In this document: one piece after another, positions 46,766 to 56,252 of the stretch
Position numbering within the stretch: the stretch's first letter is position 1
How the letters are laid out: each line of letters starts with the position of its first letter
Assembly (NCBI RefSeq): GCF_029835735.1
Contig: NZ_JAOEAL010000001.1
Location: forward strand, 4,278,001 to 4,342,000
Source: Shewanella sp. GD04112
Lineage (GTDB): Bacteria; Pseudomonadota; Gammaproteobacteria; Enterobacterales; Shewanellaceae
DNA: 64,000 nt
Direction: 5' to 3'
The notes under the pieces: generated by a model
The model's database searches: none
The model's input: only the letters and a program-made list of their open reading frames with translations
What the model was told of the DNA's origin: nothing
Made by a program: the position numbers and the translations under genes

Positions 46766-48979
46766 ATGTCACTGTTTGTTGAAGTTGCGTTACCTGTGCC
46801 TATGCGGCAAAACTTTACTTATCGCGTAAAGACAAACGAGCAAAGCGATGATAGCCCCCAAGCCAAGCCACAAATTGGCGTTCGGGTCAAAGTCCCCTTT
46901 GGACGCCAACAACTTATTGGTCTCGTTACCGCGATTACCGACAGTTGTGAACTAGCCCCTGCGCAACTCAAATCTGTCATAGAGTTTATTGATGACGCGC
47001 CCTTATTGCCAGAATCGCTTTATAAATTAACCCTCTGGGCAGCAAGATATTACTTTTGCAGCCAAGGGCAAATGCTGACACAGGCGCTCCCCGTGGCGCT
47101 GCGTAAAGGGCTTGATGCCGCGCCGCAAAAAATTCAGTACTGGCAAATCACAGAGCTGGGCAGCAATATTGCGCCTGAGACATTAAAACGCGCCCCGGCG
47201 CAAAAACGCTTACTCGAACGCTTACAGCAAACCAGCCTGACGCAGGAAGACGTCATCAGTTTAGAACTGAATAAAGCTGCGCTCAAAACCTTAGAGGATA
47301 AGGGCTGGATTGCCAGACATGAGAAACTCGCCGAGCTCAATCTCGATTGGCGCAGCCAACTCGAACTCGATGAAACACCCCACAGGCTAAATAAAGAACA
47401 AGCTATTGCCGTAACGGTATTAACGCAGCAACAAGGATATCACTGTACCCTGCTCGAGGGCATTACCGGTTCGGGTAAAACAGAAGTCTATTTAGCCGTA
47501 CTCGAACATATCCTTAAGCAGGGTAAGCAAGCGCTGATCCTGGTACCTGAGATTGGCTTAACACCGCAAACCATCAATCGCTTTAAACGCCGATTTAAGG
47601 TGAATGTTGCCGTGCTGCACTCAGGTTTAACCGACAATCAGCGCCTCGAAGCCTGGCGACAAGCTCGCTGTGGCCAAGCGGCCATCATCATTGGTACTCG
47701 CTCCGCATTGTTTACGCCGATGGCATTTCCCGGTGTAATCATCCTCGACGAAGAACACGACAGCAGCTTTAAACAGCAAGAAGGCGTTGGTTATCATGCC
47801 CGCGACTTAGCGGTAATGCGCGGGCATTTAGAATCAATCCCAGTGATTTTAGGGTCAGCAACGCCTTCCTTAGAAAGCCTGCAAAATGCGCTCAGTGGTC
47901 GTTATCATCATCTGCAACTCGGTGAGCGGGCTGGTAATGCTAAAAAAGTACGCCAAGGGATTATCGATATTAAAAACCTGCCCCTCAAGGCGGGCATGTC
48001 GGCGCCACTGATCAACGAGATCCGCAGCCATTTAGAGGCCGGCAATCAGGTATTACTATTTTTAAACCGCCGCGGGTTTGCACCAGCACTGCTCTGCCAT
48101 GAATGTGGCCACTTACACGAATGCGACCGCTGCGATGCGTTTTTTACCGTGCATCAATCCCTTGGGGAAATTCGCTGCCACCACTGTGGTAATCAATATG
48201 CCATCCCAAGGCAATGTCACAATTGTGGCAGTACCATGTTGATGGGCCAAGGTATCGGCACCGAGCAGCTCGCCGAAGCACTGCAATTGGAGTTTCCAAA
48301 ATATCCCGTGGTGCGTATCGATCGCGATACCACTCGCCTTAAAGGTTCGCTAGAAAACCATTTAAGTGCGATTCATAAGGGCGAGTATAAGATCCTCGTC
48401 GGCACCCAAATGCTGGCCAAAGGGCACCATTTCCCTGATGTCACCTTAGTGGGCTTACTCGATGTCGATGGTGCGCTATTTAGCGCCGACTTTAGGGCGC
48501 CAGAGCGCTTCGGCCAACTCTATACCCAAGTGGCGGGCCGCGCTGGGCGGGCTAATAAACCCGGTACAGTGCTTCTGCAAACTCACCAGAGTGATAACCC
48601 GATCCTTAGGGATTTACTCCACCGCGGTTATGGTGAGTTTGCTCGCAGCCAATTAAAAGAACGGCAAATGGCGCTCTTGCCACCCGCTTGGCATATGGTA
48701 CTGGTGCGCGCCGAGGCCCATTCTGCCTTAGATGCTGACAATTTTCTTAATGCGTTTGCATCCTTGCTGCCCCAAGATAAAGAGTTTGAGATTATCGGCC
48801 CAATGCCCGCACCACTCGATCGAAAGGCCGGTAAGTACCGCCGCCAGTTGATGTTTCAAGCCAAACACAGACATAGATTACAGCAGGAGTTTGAGCGTAT
48901 TTATCCGCTTGTGGAACAACTGCCAGAAGCCAAACGCTGCCGCTGGAGCCTAGATAGGGATCCGCAGGATCTGTTGTGA
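46766..48979 (+). CDS. priA: PriA, primosomal replication restart helicase
   Basis: A 737-residue 3'-5' helicase restarting collapsed forks. The DNA-binding N-terminus is VALPVPMRQNFTYRV. Walker A is ITGSGKTE (232-240 region) and the DEAH-type box is LDEEHDSSFKQQ. Zinc-binding CxxC pairs lie in CHECGHLHECDRC and CHHCG...CHNCG. The chosen ATG gives the E. coli-like N-terminus (E. coli is 732 aa by recall). A reading 28 residues longer is rejected, although neither start has a strong SD. It is divergent from the FimV-like gene, so about 100 bp contain both promoters. Confidence 0.95.
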   Translation: MSLFVEVALPVPMRQNFTYRVKTNEQSDDSPQAKPQIGVRVKVPFGRQQLIGLVTAITDSCELAPAQLKSVIEFIDDAPLLPESLYKLTLWAARYYFCSQGQMLTQALPVALRKGLDAAPQKIQYWQITELGSNIAPETLKRAPAQKRLLERLQQTSLTQEDVISLELNKAALKTLEDKGWIARHEKLAELNLDWRSQLELDETPHRLNKEQAIAVTVLTQQQGYHCTLLEGITGSGKTEVYLAVLEHILKQGKQALILVPEIGLTPQTINRFKRRFKVNVAVLHSGLTDNQRLEAWRQARCGQAAIIIGTRSALFTPMAFPGVIILDEEHDSSFKQQEGVGYHARDLAVMRGHLESIPVILGSATPSLESLQNALSGRYHHLQLGERAGNAKKVRQGIIDIKNLPLKAGMSAPLINEIRSHLEAGNQVLLFLNRRGFAPALLCHECGHLHECDRCDAFFTVHQSLGEIRCHHCGNQYAIPRQCHNCGSTMLMGQGIGTEQLAEALQLEFPKYPVVRIDRDTTRLKGSLENHLSAIHKGEYKILVGTQMLAKGHHFPDVTLVGLLDVDGALFSADFRAPERFGQLYTQVAGRAGRANKPGTVLLQTHQSDNPILRDLLHRGYGEFARSQLKERQMALLPPAWHMVLVRAEAHSALDADNFLNAFASLLPQDKEFEIIGPMPAPLDRKAGKYRRQLMFQAKHRHRLQQEFERIYPLVEQLPEAKRCRWSLDRDPQDLL

Positions 48980-49090
48980 TTCAATAATTTGATAAAAAAT
49001 CATCGGGAAGATAGCAATTAGTCACCACAAACGGCTAAAATACGCGGTTATTCCCTGTATTCACTCTTAAAGTTAGTAGCTAATTAACCC

Positions 49091-50836
49091 ATGAAATCAC
49101 ATATCCAATCATTACTTGAACAAACTATCGAATCCTTTAAACAACAAGGTATTTTACCTGCGGATTTTGAGGCCCGAATTCAAGTAGATCGAACCAAGGA
49201 TAAGAGCCATGGCGACTTGGCAACCAACGTAGCCATGATGCTAACCAAGGCAACGGGTAAAAATCCGCGTGAATTAGCACAGCTGATCATCGACAACCTT
49301 CCCCCCTCCGCCTATGTGGCAAAAGTTGAAATCGCAGGTCCTGGTTTTATCAACTTCTTCATCGATGACAGCGCACTGGCTAACCAATTACAAGCCGCGA
49401 TTGGCGATGCGCATTTAGGGATCAAATTACCCGCACCACAAACTATCGTTGTGGATTATTCATCACCCAACCTCGCCAAAGAGATGCACGTAGGTCACCT
49501 GCGTTCAACCATCATCGGCGATAGCGTGGTGCGCACCCTCGAGTTTTTAGGCCACAAAGTGATCCGTCAAAACCACGTGGGCGACTGGGGCACCCAATTT
49601 GGTATGTTGCTGGCTTACATGGAAGAATTACGTGCGGCCAATGGCGAACAAGCCCAATTAGAGTTATCGGATCTCGAAACCTTCTACCGCGCCGCCAAAC
49701 TGCGTTTCGACGAATCGGCTGAGTTCGCGACCCGCGCCCGTCAGCTCGTGGTTGCACTGCAATCCGGTGATGAGTACTGCAACAAACTGTGGCGCGAATT
49801 TAACGATATTTCGCTAAGCCACTGCCACGAAGTATACGAGCGTTTAGGGGTGAGTTTAACCCGCGCCGACGTGCACGGTGAAAGCGCCTACAACGCCGAT
49901 TTAGAGCAAGTTGTTAAAGATTTAGATGCCCAAGGTTTATTGACTGAAAGTAACGGCGCCAAAGTGGTCTTCCAAGAGGCCTTCCGCACAAAAGAAGGCG
50001 AACCACTGCCAGTTATCATTCAAAAAGCCGATGGTGGTTACCTGTACGCCACAACCGACTTAGCCGCGATGCGTTACCGCTCAAGTGTACTCAAAGCCGA
50101 CCGCGTGCTGTACTTTGTTGATTTACGCCAAGCACTTCACTTCCAGCAAGTGTTTAGCCTTGCCAAACTGGCCAAGTTTGTCCGCGAGGATATGTCACTC
50201 GAGCACTTAGGCTTTGGTACTATGAATGGCGAAGATGGCCGTCCGTTCAAGACCCGTACTGGTGGCGTGGTGAAATTAGTTGATCTGCTCGACGAAGCCA
50301 ACAGCCGCGCGCTGGAATTAGTTCGCAGTAAGAATCCAGATATGGATGAAGCGACACTTGCAGAGATTGCCCGCGTAGTTGGGATCAGCGCGGTGAAATA
50401 TGCTGATCTATCGAAAAACCGTACCAGCGATTACATCTTCAGCTTCGAGCAAATGCTGAGCTTTGAAGGCAATACCGCGCCTTACCTGTTATACGCTTAC
50501 ACCCGTGTCGCTGGCATTTTCAAGCGTGCAACCGGTGTTGACTTAAGCCAAGCCAAAATCGTACTCGACCACGAAAAAGAGAAAGATCTAGGCAACAAAC
50601 TGGCGCAGTTTGGTGAAATCCTAAGCCGTGTTATCGACAAAGGCCAACCACATGTGCTCTGCGGTTACCTCTATGAATTAGCAGGGGCTTTCTCTAGTTT
50701 CTATGAGGCCTGCCCAGTGCTTGCAGCCGATAACGACGAGCAAAAAAACAGTCGTTTACTGCTGTCACAACTGACGGCGAGCACTCTGCAAAAAGGCCTA
50801 AATCTACTAGGTATCGAAACCCTAGAACGGATGTAA
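49091..50836 (+). CDS. argS: Arginyl-tRNA synthetase
   Basis: A 581-residue class I synthetase. It has the Arg-S N-terminal additional domain (1-110), the HIGH-like motif [26 protein letters not shown] and the C-terminal DALR anticodon-binding domain ending [13 protein letters not shown] is degenerate (FKTRTGG region), normal for ArgRS. It starts 111 bp after priA and is followed 3 bp later by the SPOR protein, so those two are coupled. Confidence 0.97.
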   Translation: MKSHIQSLLEQTIESFKQQGILPADFEARIQVDRTKDKSHGDLATNVAMMLTKATGKNPRELAQLIIDNLPPSAYVAKVEIAGPGFINFFIDDSALANQLQAAIGDAHLGIKLPAPQTIVVDYSSPNLAKEMHVGHLRSTIIGDSVVRTLEFLGHKVIRQNHVGDWGTQFGMLLAYMEELRAANGEQAQLELSDLETFYRAAKLRFDESAEFATRARQLVVALQSGDEYCNKLWREFNDISLSHCHEVYERLGVSLTRADVHGESAYNADLEQVVKDLDAQGLLTESNGAKVVFQEAFRTKEGEPLPVIIQKADGGYLYATTDLAAMRYRSSVLKADRVLYFVDLRQALHFQQVFSLAKLAKFVREDMSLEHLGFGTMNGEDGRPFKTRTGGVVKLVDLLDEANSRALELVRSKNPDMDEATLAEIARVVGISAVKYADLSKNRTSDYIFSFEQMLSFEGNTAPYLLYAYTRVAGIFKRATGVDLSQAKIVLDHEKEKDLGNKLAQFGEILSRVIDKGQPHVLCGYLYELAGAFSSFYEACPVLAADNDEQKNSRLLLSQLTASTLQKGLNLLGIETLERM

Positions 50837-50839
50837 GCC

Positions 50840-51541
50840 ATGAGCAATCGTGACTATGCCAACAGAAGACCGCAATCGGGCGCAAAACCGCGCCCGATCC
50901 GCGCGACACGCGCAAGGCCTGCGGCTAAAAAGGCCCCTCCTCGCCGTAAACTTCCAATTCCTCTGATCCTGTTTGCCTTTGTAGCAGTAGGCAGTTTTGG
51001 GTATTTTCTGTGGAGCATTAAAGACACAGCTAAGCAGGAAGCGCCTGTTGAAGTCAAAACAGAAAAAGAAGTGAAGGCAAGAGAACCCGCTGCAACGCTA
51101 ACGCCAAAGGTGAAAGAGGTTGAGCGCCAAGAAGTCGCCGTCGCCGCTCCGGTAGAGGAACAGCCGGTAGTTGAAGTTGAAGTGCCGAAGAAAGATCCGA
51201 ATGCCTTGCCGCCTAAACCCAAGGAAGAATGGACCTATCTGGACGAGCTTGAGAATAAACACGTCGAAGTGGATATTCCTGATGTCGTGGCAACGCGTGC
51301 TCCACAGCAATATCAATTGCAGTGCGCCTCATTCCGTCAGGAGTCGCAGGCGAACCAGATGAAGGCCGTGATTGCATTCCAAGGATTAGAAGCGCAGGTC
51401 AGACAAATTGAGGGCACCTCAGGCACTTGGTACAAAGTCATCCTCGGGCCTTATGAGCGCAAACGTGATGCCGAGCGTAAGCGTCACACCTTGCAAAATG
51501 CAGGGATCAATGGCTGCCAACTCTTAGCCATTCCTAAGTAA
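50840..51541 (+). CDS. FtsN-like SPOR-domain cell division protein
   Basis: A 233-residue bitopic protein. It has a short basic cytoplasmic tail (RPIRATRARPAAKKAPPRRK), one membrane segment (LPIPLILFAFVAVGSFGYFLW), a charged Lys/Glu/Val/Pro linker and a C-terminal SPOR domain (about 155-233; YQLQCASFRQESQANQMKAV). The SPOR fold binds septal, denuded peptidoglycan. FtsN activates septal synthesis in E. coli; the Arg-S/SPOR gene pairing is seen in relatives. The E. coli FtsN essential helices are not clearly visible, so FtsN identity is likely rather than certain. Confidence 0.83.
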   Translation: MSNRDYANRRPQSGAKPRPIRATRARPAAKKAPPRRKLPIPLILFAFVAVGSFGYFLWSIKDTAKQEAPVEVKTEKEVKAREPAATLTPKVKEVERQEVAVAAPVEEQPVVEVEVPKKDPNALPPKPKEEWTYLDELENKHVEVDIPDVVATRAPQQYQLQCASFRQESQANQMKAVIAFQGLEAQVRQIEGTSGTWYKVILGPYERKRDAERKRHTLQNAGINGCQLLAIPK

Positions 51542-51565
51542 TCCTACTCGGAAAATGAGTCTCTG

Positions 51566-51604
51566 AATCGCGGCGCGTGAGCCATTACGCGCCGCGATTT
51601 TTTT
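51566..51604 (+). terminator. Terminator after the argS/SPOR operon
   Basis: A 13-bp stem AATCGCGGCGCGT / ACGCGCCGCGATT with an 8-base loop and a T-run. Confidence 0.93.
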
Positions 51605-51669
51605 ATCTTCTTGCCAACTGAAGTCCGCTCCCAACCACCCTCTTTCACCTCGTTTTAAACATTGAGCTA

Positions 51670-51934
51670 ATACCAATCGTATTAAATATCTGTTCATTCA
51701 GCGGGAGTTAAACGGGCTTTAGACAAGGCGAAGGCTTGAAGGCATAGTGGTGCTCTGTCGAAAGCCTTAAACGCAGTATAAAGCACGTTCAACCCCGCCC
51801 TTCGGGAGCCTCACAGGCATCTCACTCCCGTGTTACATTGACTTAAAAGGGAATAACCATTTCTGCGTCAATGCGCCTTGGATTGAGATGCCTGTGAGGC
51901 TCTGAACTGATTAGATATTTAATGTGATTGGTAT
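51670..51934. mobile_element. MITE-like element with about 32-bp terminal inverted repeats
   Basis: The left end starts ATACCAATCGTATTAAATAT, and the right end reverse complement starts ATACCAATCACATTAAATAT and continues to TTCAG, with few mismatches over 32-33 bp. This ATACCAATC end is a known recurring repeat of Shewanella and marine gammaproteobacteria as I recall. Inside is a perfect 19-bp inverted repeat (51806-51824 / 51884-51902; core GAGCCTCACAGGCATCTCA). There is no transposase frame, so it is non-autonomous. Confidence 0.85.
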
Positions 51935-52021
51935 AAGTCACAACTTCATTTTATGGAATTTATAACCACCTATTTTTACACAGTAAATTTGTTTATTAAG
52001 AAAGATTAATATGGCGTTTAA

Positions 52022-52035
52022 TTGACCTAGATCAA
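52022..52035 (+). promoter_or_regulatory. FNR/EtrA-type binding site upstream of the 74-residue protein gene
   Basis: TTGACCTAGATCAA matches TTGAT-N4-ATCAA at nine of ten positions. Centre to start codon is about 82 bp, leaving room for a class II-type promoter and a short leader. Confidence 0.6.
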
Positions 52036-52109
52036 ACTTAGGCGTATCTCTTAATAAACAGCAAAACCTGTTGTCTACTCTCCAAAAACCAACCTCAGGG
52101 TGAAGTATT

Positions 52110-52334
52110 ATGAATGCATTAATCGAGATCGAAGCCTCTGAATTTAGCCAACTGTTCAAAAGTGGTGACGCCTTAAGTATCCGGATGTTTATGGAGCATG
52201 TTCACATGCCTTTAGATGTGCAGGATAAGATTTACAACGAAATTTCCGCCTTAGCAGTACTTGAACAAGACACTATCGCGCGGCTTATCGAAACCCATTC
52301 CCACTCTGAAATCTCTGAACGTTTGGCCTATTAA
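52110..52334 (+). CDS. Small 74-residue protein of unknown function
   Basis: A short, soluble, helical, acidic protein with no Cys and no signal peptide. Start MNALIEIEASEFSQLFKSGD, end HSHSEISERLAY. ATG 52110 has an AGGGTGAAG region upstream. I do not recognise a named family; it looks like a small conserved Shewanella protein. It stands alone, behind an FNR-like site, suggesting induction with changing oxygen. Confidence 0.75.
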   Translation: MNALIEIEASEFSQLFKSGDALSIRMFMEHVHMPLDVQDKIYNEISALAVLEQDTIARLIETHSHSEISERLAY

Positions 52335-52470
52335 CGCGCTTAATCTTAATACAATGTAACGCCAACGGATGGCTTCATTGAATTCCCCCTGTACCGCGTC
52401 AATTAGATGCATTCGTCCGAAACATTTTCAACCAATCATCCTTGTCACTCCTATGCAAAACCGCAAAAAA

Positions 52471-52498
52471 TAAGGCCAAATATCACTATTTGGCCTTA
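52471..52498 (-). terminator. Terminator of the SPFH/NfeD operon
   Basis: A 12-bp stem TAAGGCCAAATA / TATTTGGCCTTA with a 4-base loop. On the minus strand it is followed by a T-run (complement of AAAAAA). It lies 55 bp beyond the SPFH stop. Confidence 0.9.
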
Positions 52499-52552
52499 GG
52501 TTTATTGGTGCTTAAGCTTATGAATATTTAAGCAACTGCATGGTTTAGTGTC

Positions 52553-53485
52553 TTAAGCTTTCTCTTTTAAGCCTATGCTATTCATCCAGTAATCGAAATC
52601 GACCATATTACCGGGCAACACAATACGGCTAGACTTTTGGCTTAACCCATCAAGCTGCTTGAAGTACTGCTCACCGAGTTGCATACGCAGTGCGTTATGG
52701 CCGCCGGGCGCGGCAATCACAGTCGCTAAACGTTCAATCGATTCAGCAGTGGCTCGCGACAGGGTTAAAATCTCCTCCGCTTTACCTTCGGCCTCGTTGA
52801 TACGGCGCTGCATTTCACCTTCAGAGCGGTTTACGGTTTCCGCTTTAATACCTTCGGAGCGATTGATCTTACTCTGCTTATCACCCTCACTCTTTGCCAG
52901 TAATGCACGACGCTCACGCTCGGCATTCACTTGCATTTCCATGGCGTTTTTCACTGTCTCTGGTGGCGTGATGTTCTTAATCTCATAGCGGTGCACGCGA
53001 ATACCCCACATGGCACCCGCTTGGTCGAGCACTTCCACTACCTTAGCGGAAATCACATCCCTCTCTTCGAAGGTGCGATCGAGATCTAAGGTGCCGATCA
53101 CTGAGCGCGTGGTGGTCTGCGCCAGTTGAATTGCTGCATAGCGATAGTCTGTGATGCCATAGCTAGCCTTCACAGGGTCGATAACAGAGATATAAATCAC
53201 CCCATCAACTTCCACATTTACTTCGTCACTGGAGAAGCACTCCTGTGGTGGTACGTCGATAGTTTCCTCTTTTAAGTCATGGATATAAGCCACTTTATCG
53301 ACAAAAGGAATTAAGGTGTGGAAACCCGCATCTAGAGTCGAGTGGTACTTACCTAAACGCTCAACAATATAAGCTGATTTAGTCGGAACTAAGCGGATGG
53401 ATTGGAACAGCTTAATCACAAATATGGCGAAAATCAGTCCCCAAATGACCATTACCGCGACATCAGTATTCAATGGGATTTGCAT
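52553..53485 (-). CDS. SPFH/Band 7 protein, stomatin-like (QmcA/YbbK family), distal copy
   Basis: A 310-residue membrane-anchored stomatin/prohibitin-family protein: N-terminal hydrophobic segment (VAVMVIWGLIFAIFVIKLF), Band 7 domain with FHTLIPFVDKVAYIHDLKEE and a coiled coil rich in RSEG/NEAEG repeats (about 190-250). It resembles E. coli QmcA (YbbK). Such proteins form rings in membrane microdomains and often regulate FtsH. It overlaps its paralogue by one base. The two share the same overall layout and about half their sequence by eye. Confidence 0.88.
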   Translation of the reverse strand: MQIPLNTDVAVMVIWGLIFAIFVIKLFQSIRLVPTKSAYIVERLGKYHSTLDAGFHTLIPFVDKVAYIHDLKEETIDVPPQECFSSDEVNVEVDGVIYISVIDPVKASYGITDYRYAAIQLAQTTTRSVIGTLDLDRTFEERDVISAKVVEVLDQAGAMWGIRVHRYEIKNITPPETVKNAMEMQVNAERERRALLAKSEGDKQSKINRSEGIKAETVNRSEGEMQRRINEAEGKAEEILTLSRATAESIERLATVIAAPGGHNALRMQLGEQYFKQLDGLSQKSSRIVLPGNMVDFDYWMNSIGLKEKA

Positions 53486-54420
53486 TAGCGTGCTCCTTTG
53501 CTAGTTGCATTATGGCCACCCACGGTTTGGGTGACTTGTTCCATTCCTTCGAAGAAACCTTCGAGTTTTGCCATTTCCGCAGGGACAACCGACACTTGCG
53601 CATCGTTGAGGATTTTACCGACCTGAGCAATAAACTGCTCTTTTAACAACATATTCATCGCATCGTTACCGCCATTGACCGCTAAAGCTTGGGAAATCAT
53701 CGCCATGCCTTCTGACTTTGCCTTAGCGATAATGGCAATCTCTTGTCCCGTACCTTTAGCTTCGTTGATACGCTTCTGTTTTTGGCCTTCCGAAATGTTA
53801 ATCGCCTCTTGGCGTTCACCCTCTGACATATTGATCATCGCGGCCTTTTCGGCATTGGCCAAGGTGATTTCGGCGCGCTTACGACGCTCGGCTTCCATTT
53901 GTTTTTCAAGGGTATGGATCACATGACGCGATGGTGTGATATTGCGGATCTCATAACGCAACACTTTGATCCCCCAAGGCTCAGACGCCTTATCAATCTC
54001 GCGCACTATGGATTCGTTTAAGCGATCACGCTCGGAAAAGGTCTCACTGAGGGTGAGCTTACCGATTTCAGAACGCATAGTAGTCTGCGCCAGATTCACG
54101 GCAGCTTTACGATAGTTCTCAATACCGTAGCTCGCTAACTTGCCGTCCATAACCTTGAGATACACTAAGCCATCCACTTCAAGCTGGGTGTTATCCTTTG
54201 AGATACAGCTTTGTGGCGGCACGTCGAGCACTTGCTCACGGGTATCGTGTTTATATGCGACGCGATCGAAGAAAGGGATTAGGAAGTGGAATCCCGGTTG
54301 TAACACAGTACGGAATTTTCCCAAACGCTCAATGACATGCACCTCACGCATTGGCACTATCAGCATCAGCTTATAGAGAATAAACAAGACAAATAAAATG
54401 ACTAAGGTAAACACAAACAT
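53485..54420 (-). CDS. SPFH/Band 7 protein, stomatin-like, proximal copy
   Basis: A 311-residue paralogue of the next gene, with one N-terminal membrane segment (FTLVILFVLFILYKLMLIV), Band 7 domain (PGFHFLIPFFDRVAYKHD) and a coiled coil with repeated MSEGERQEAIN-like units. It starts 12 bp after nfeD, in the typical nfeD-SPFH pairing. The two copies may form hetero-oligomeric rings; that is inference. Confidence 0.88.
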   Translation of the reverse strand: MFVFTLVILFVLFILYKLMLIVPMREVHVIERLGKFRTVLQPGFHFLIPFFDRVAYKHDTREQVLDVPPQSCISKDNTQLEVDGLVYLKVMDGKLASYGIENYRKAAVNLAQTTMRSEIGKLTLSETFSERDRLNESIVREIDKASEPWGIKVLRYEIRNITPSRHVIHTLEKQMEAERRKRAEITLANAEKAAMINMSEGERQEAINISEGQKQKRINEAKGTGQEIAIIAKAKSEGMAMISQALAVNGGNDAMNMLLKEQFIAQVGKILNDAQVSVVPAEMAKLEGFFEGMEQVTQTVGGHNATSKGAR

Positions 54421-54431
54421 AGACTCATCCT

Positions 54432-54902
54432 TTAGTTTTGAGACGTTGCCTGATCAACAGGCTCAACCACTAGGGCAATGTTTTCACGGCAGATAATCCT
54501 GACCTCAGTGCCCGCAGCAATGATACTACCATCCCCCAATGCGGGCCATTCGCTCCCTTGGAACTCGACTCTTCCTGTCGTTTGTCCTGGACCTATGGTT
54601 TGTTTAACACGGGCGATTTGATTGTAGATATCAAGTTCTTCATCGGTGTTATCCACATGGGAATCTCCACCAACCAATTTTTGAGTGACTTGCCGAAAGG
54701 CGAGTAATAAGACGATGGCGGAAATAAACCACAGTGTCAGGCTTTGAACCACACCTTCCACCAGGCCAATCCATAAGGCGCCAGCCACCACTAAGCAGGC
54801 TGCGCCGAGTAGCACGACAATACCTCCAGGTATCACCAGCTCGGCTAACATCAAGATAATCCCGATAATAGACCAAACTAAAATCAGATTCGAAAACTCC
54901 AT
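54432..54902 (-). CDS. NfeD-like membrane protein
   Basis: A 156-residue protein with about four N-terminal membrane segments (LILVWSIIGIILMLAELVIPG and so on) and a C-terminal OB-fold NfeD1b domain (GRVEFQGSEWPALGDGSII). ATG 54902 has AGGGGGG upstream, and a reading 34 residues longer is rejected. NfeD partners act with SPFH proteins; this is the short form without the protease domain. Confidence 0.88.
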   Translation of the reverse strand: MEFSNLILVWSIIGIILMLAELVIPGGIVVLLGAACLVVAGALWIGLVEGVVQSLTLWFISAIVLLLAFRQVTQKLVGGDSHVDNTDEELDIYNQIARVKQTIGPGQTTGRVEFQGSEWPALGDGSIIAAGTEVRIICRENIALVVEPVDQATSQN

Positions 54903-55388
54903 ATTCCCCCCTGAAATGAGAGCATCCTGTGCAGCACTATAGCAGCAGAGTGACAGATATGCGACATAATATGTCACAAATTTATACGCCGATTTAAAAA
55001 GCACGGCAAGACAATTAACTTGGGAAAATGAGGGGATGAATTGACTCGCGGCAAAATATCGACCCGAGTTGTTCTAAAATTAAGCACAATCAATTCAAAA
55101 AGTTAGCTCACAATATCATCAAAAATGTATCTTAAAATAAAATAACCGCTAAAAATCAATAAATTAAACATCTTAAAACCCACAATTTGATTATGTGATT
55201 TTCACAACAACATTCGATAAAAAACTTTGAATAATTGTAAATTTTTGCATATATTGCCCGCACTTTTTACCTTGCCCTCAGCCAGTCCCATACAAGCCGC
55301 ACCACCCTAGCCGTTTGTAGGTTCTGCCCTCGGAGCAGGAACTGAGTACAACTTTATTTAGCGTCTACCCCTACAACAGGAAATAACA
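54903..55388. other. Divergent promoter region of nfeD and the Tsx-like gene
   Basis: 486 bp of mostly AT-rich DNA without a supported gene. TGTGATTTTCACA at 55194-55206 is a perfect palindrome, similar to half-sites of CRP-type regulators but with a 3-base centre rather than 6. Confidence 0.5.
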
Positions 55389-56141
55389 ATGAAAAAGACA
55401 TGCCTATGTCTAGCATTAATGCTTTCACCTCAAGCATTTGCTGGTGACTTAGTACAGTGGTGGGATTTCAGTGCAACCGCCCTTTATGGCGAAGACTACG
55501 ACTTGGCTCCTTCGGACAAGCAAGCGACAGTCACACTCGAAACCGCTGGTGCATGGAAATACGGTGATTGGTTTGCCTTCCAAGATTTTATCTACTTCAA
55601 AGGCGACCACACGGGCATGGATAGCACCACCTACGGAGAGATTTCACCTCGCTTTAGCGCGAGCAAAATCCTCGGCGAAAAAATTGCGTTCGGCCCTATT
55701 ACCGATCTTTCATTAGCCCTCACCTACGAAGAAGGTGAAGGCCCTGTGCATAGCTTGCTCTATGGCTTAGGGGTCGATGTTGCCGTACCTTACTTTACCT
55801 ACCTTAACTTCAACACTTATCGTCGCGATGCGATGAGCTCAGGCAATATCAGTGATGGCTGGCAGTTCACCCCAGTCTTCAGAATCGATATCCCAGTAGG
55901 TTCGGCCAATATCGTGCTCGATGGCTTTATCGATTGGGTATTTGCAACGGATAACAGTGGCTACGAAGAAAACTTCCACTTCAACCCTCAGCTAAAATAC
56001 GATTTAGGTAAGAGCCTATTTGGTGACCACAAGGCAAATAAACTGCTTGTGGGTATCGAGTACGATCTGTGGACCAACAAATACGGCGTGAAGGGTGTCG
56101 ACCAAGACACTTATTCTGTCATTGCTCAGTACCACTTCTAA
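55389..56141 (+). CDS. Tsx-like nucleoside-specific outer-membrane channel
   Basis: A 250-residue outer-membrane protein: signal peptide MKKTCLCLALMLSPQAFA, then beta-strand pattern with many aromatic residues and a C-terminal YSVIAQYHF typical of barrels. It fits the Tsx/OmpK family (LVQWWDFSATALYG, FKGDHTG). Convergent uridine phosphorylase 110 bp downstream supports nucleoside uptake. Confidence 0.82.
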   Translation: MKKTCLCLALMLSPQAFAGDLVQWWDFSATALYGEDYDLAPSDKQATVTLETAGAWKYGDWFAFQDFIYFKGDHTGMDSTTYGEISPRFSASKILGEKIAFGPITDLSLALTYEEGEGPVHSLLYGLGVDVAVPYFTYLNFNTYRRDAMSSGNISDGWQFTPVFRIDIPVGSANIVLDGFIDWVFATDNSGYEENFHFNPQLKYDLGKSLFGDHKANKLLVGIEYDLWTNKYGVKGVDQDTYSVIAQYHF

Positions 56142-56178
56142 TCTAAGTGATACAGCCGCCTTAGCGGATACAGCGAAT

Positions 56179-56205
56179 AAAAAAGGTGCCTAGGGCACCT
56201 TTTTT
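56179..56205. terminator. Bidirectional terminator between the Tsx-like gene and udp
   Basis: A 12-bp stem AAAAAAGGTGCC / GGCACCTTTTTT with a TAG loop between convergent stops. Confidence 0.93.
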
Positions 56206-56252
56206 ATTATTACGCAAGCAACACTCGCTTTGCAGGGGAGCGTGTCGGCGAA

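Larger units (their letters stand above)
51542..52109. other. Intergenic region with terminator, MITE and FNR-like site
   Basis: 568 bp between the SPOR gene and the 74-codon gene. From left to right it contains the hairpin terminator, the 265-bp inverted-repeat element and the FNR-like site, each listed separately. No coding frame in it has credible signals. Confidence 0.7.

Noticed and set aside
55194..55206. CRP site at TGTGATTTTCACA
   Set aside because: CRP sites have a 6-base centre; this palindrome has 3, so I list it only as an unexplained palindrome.
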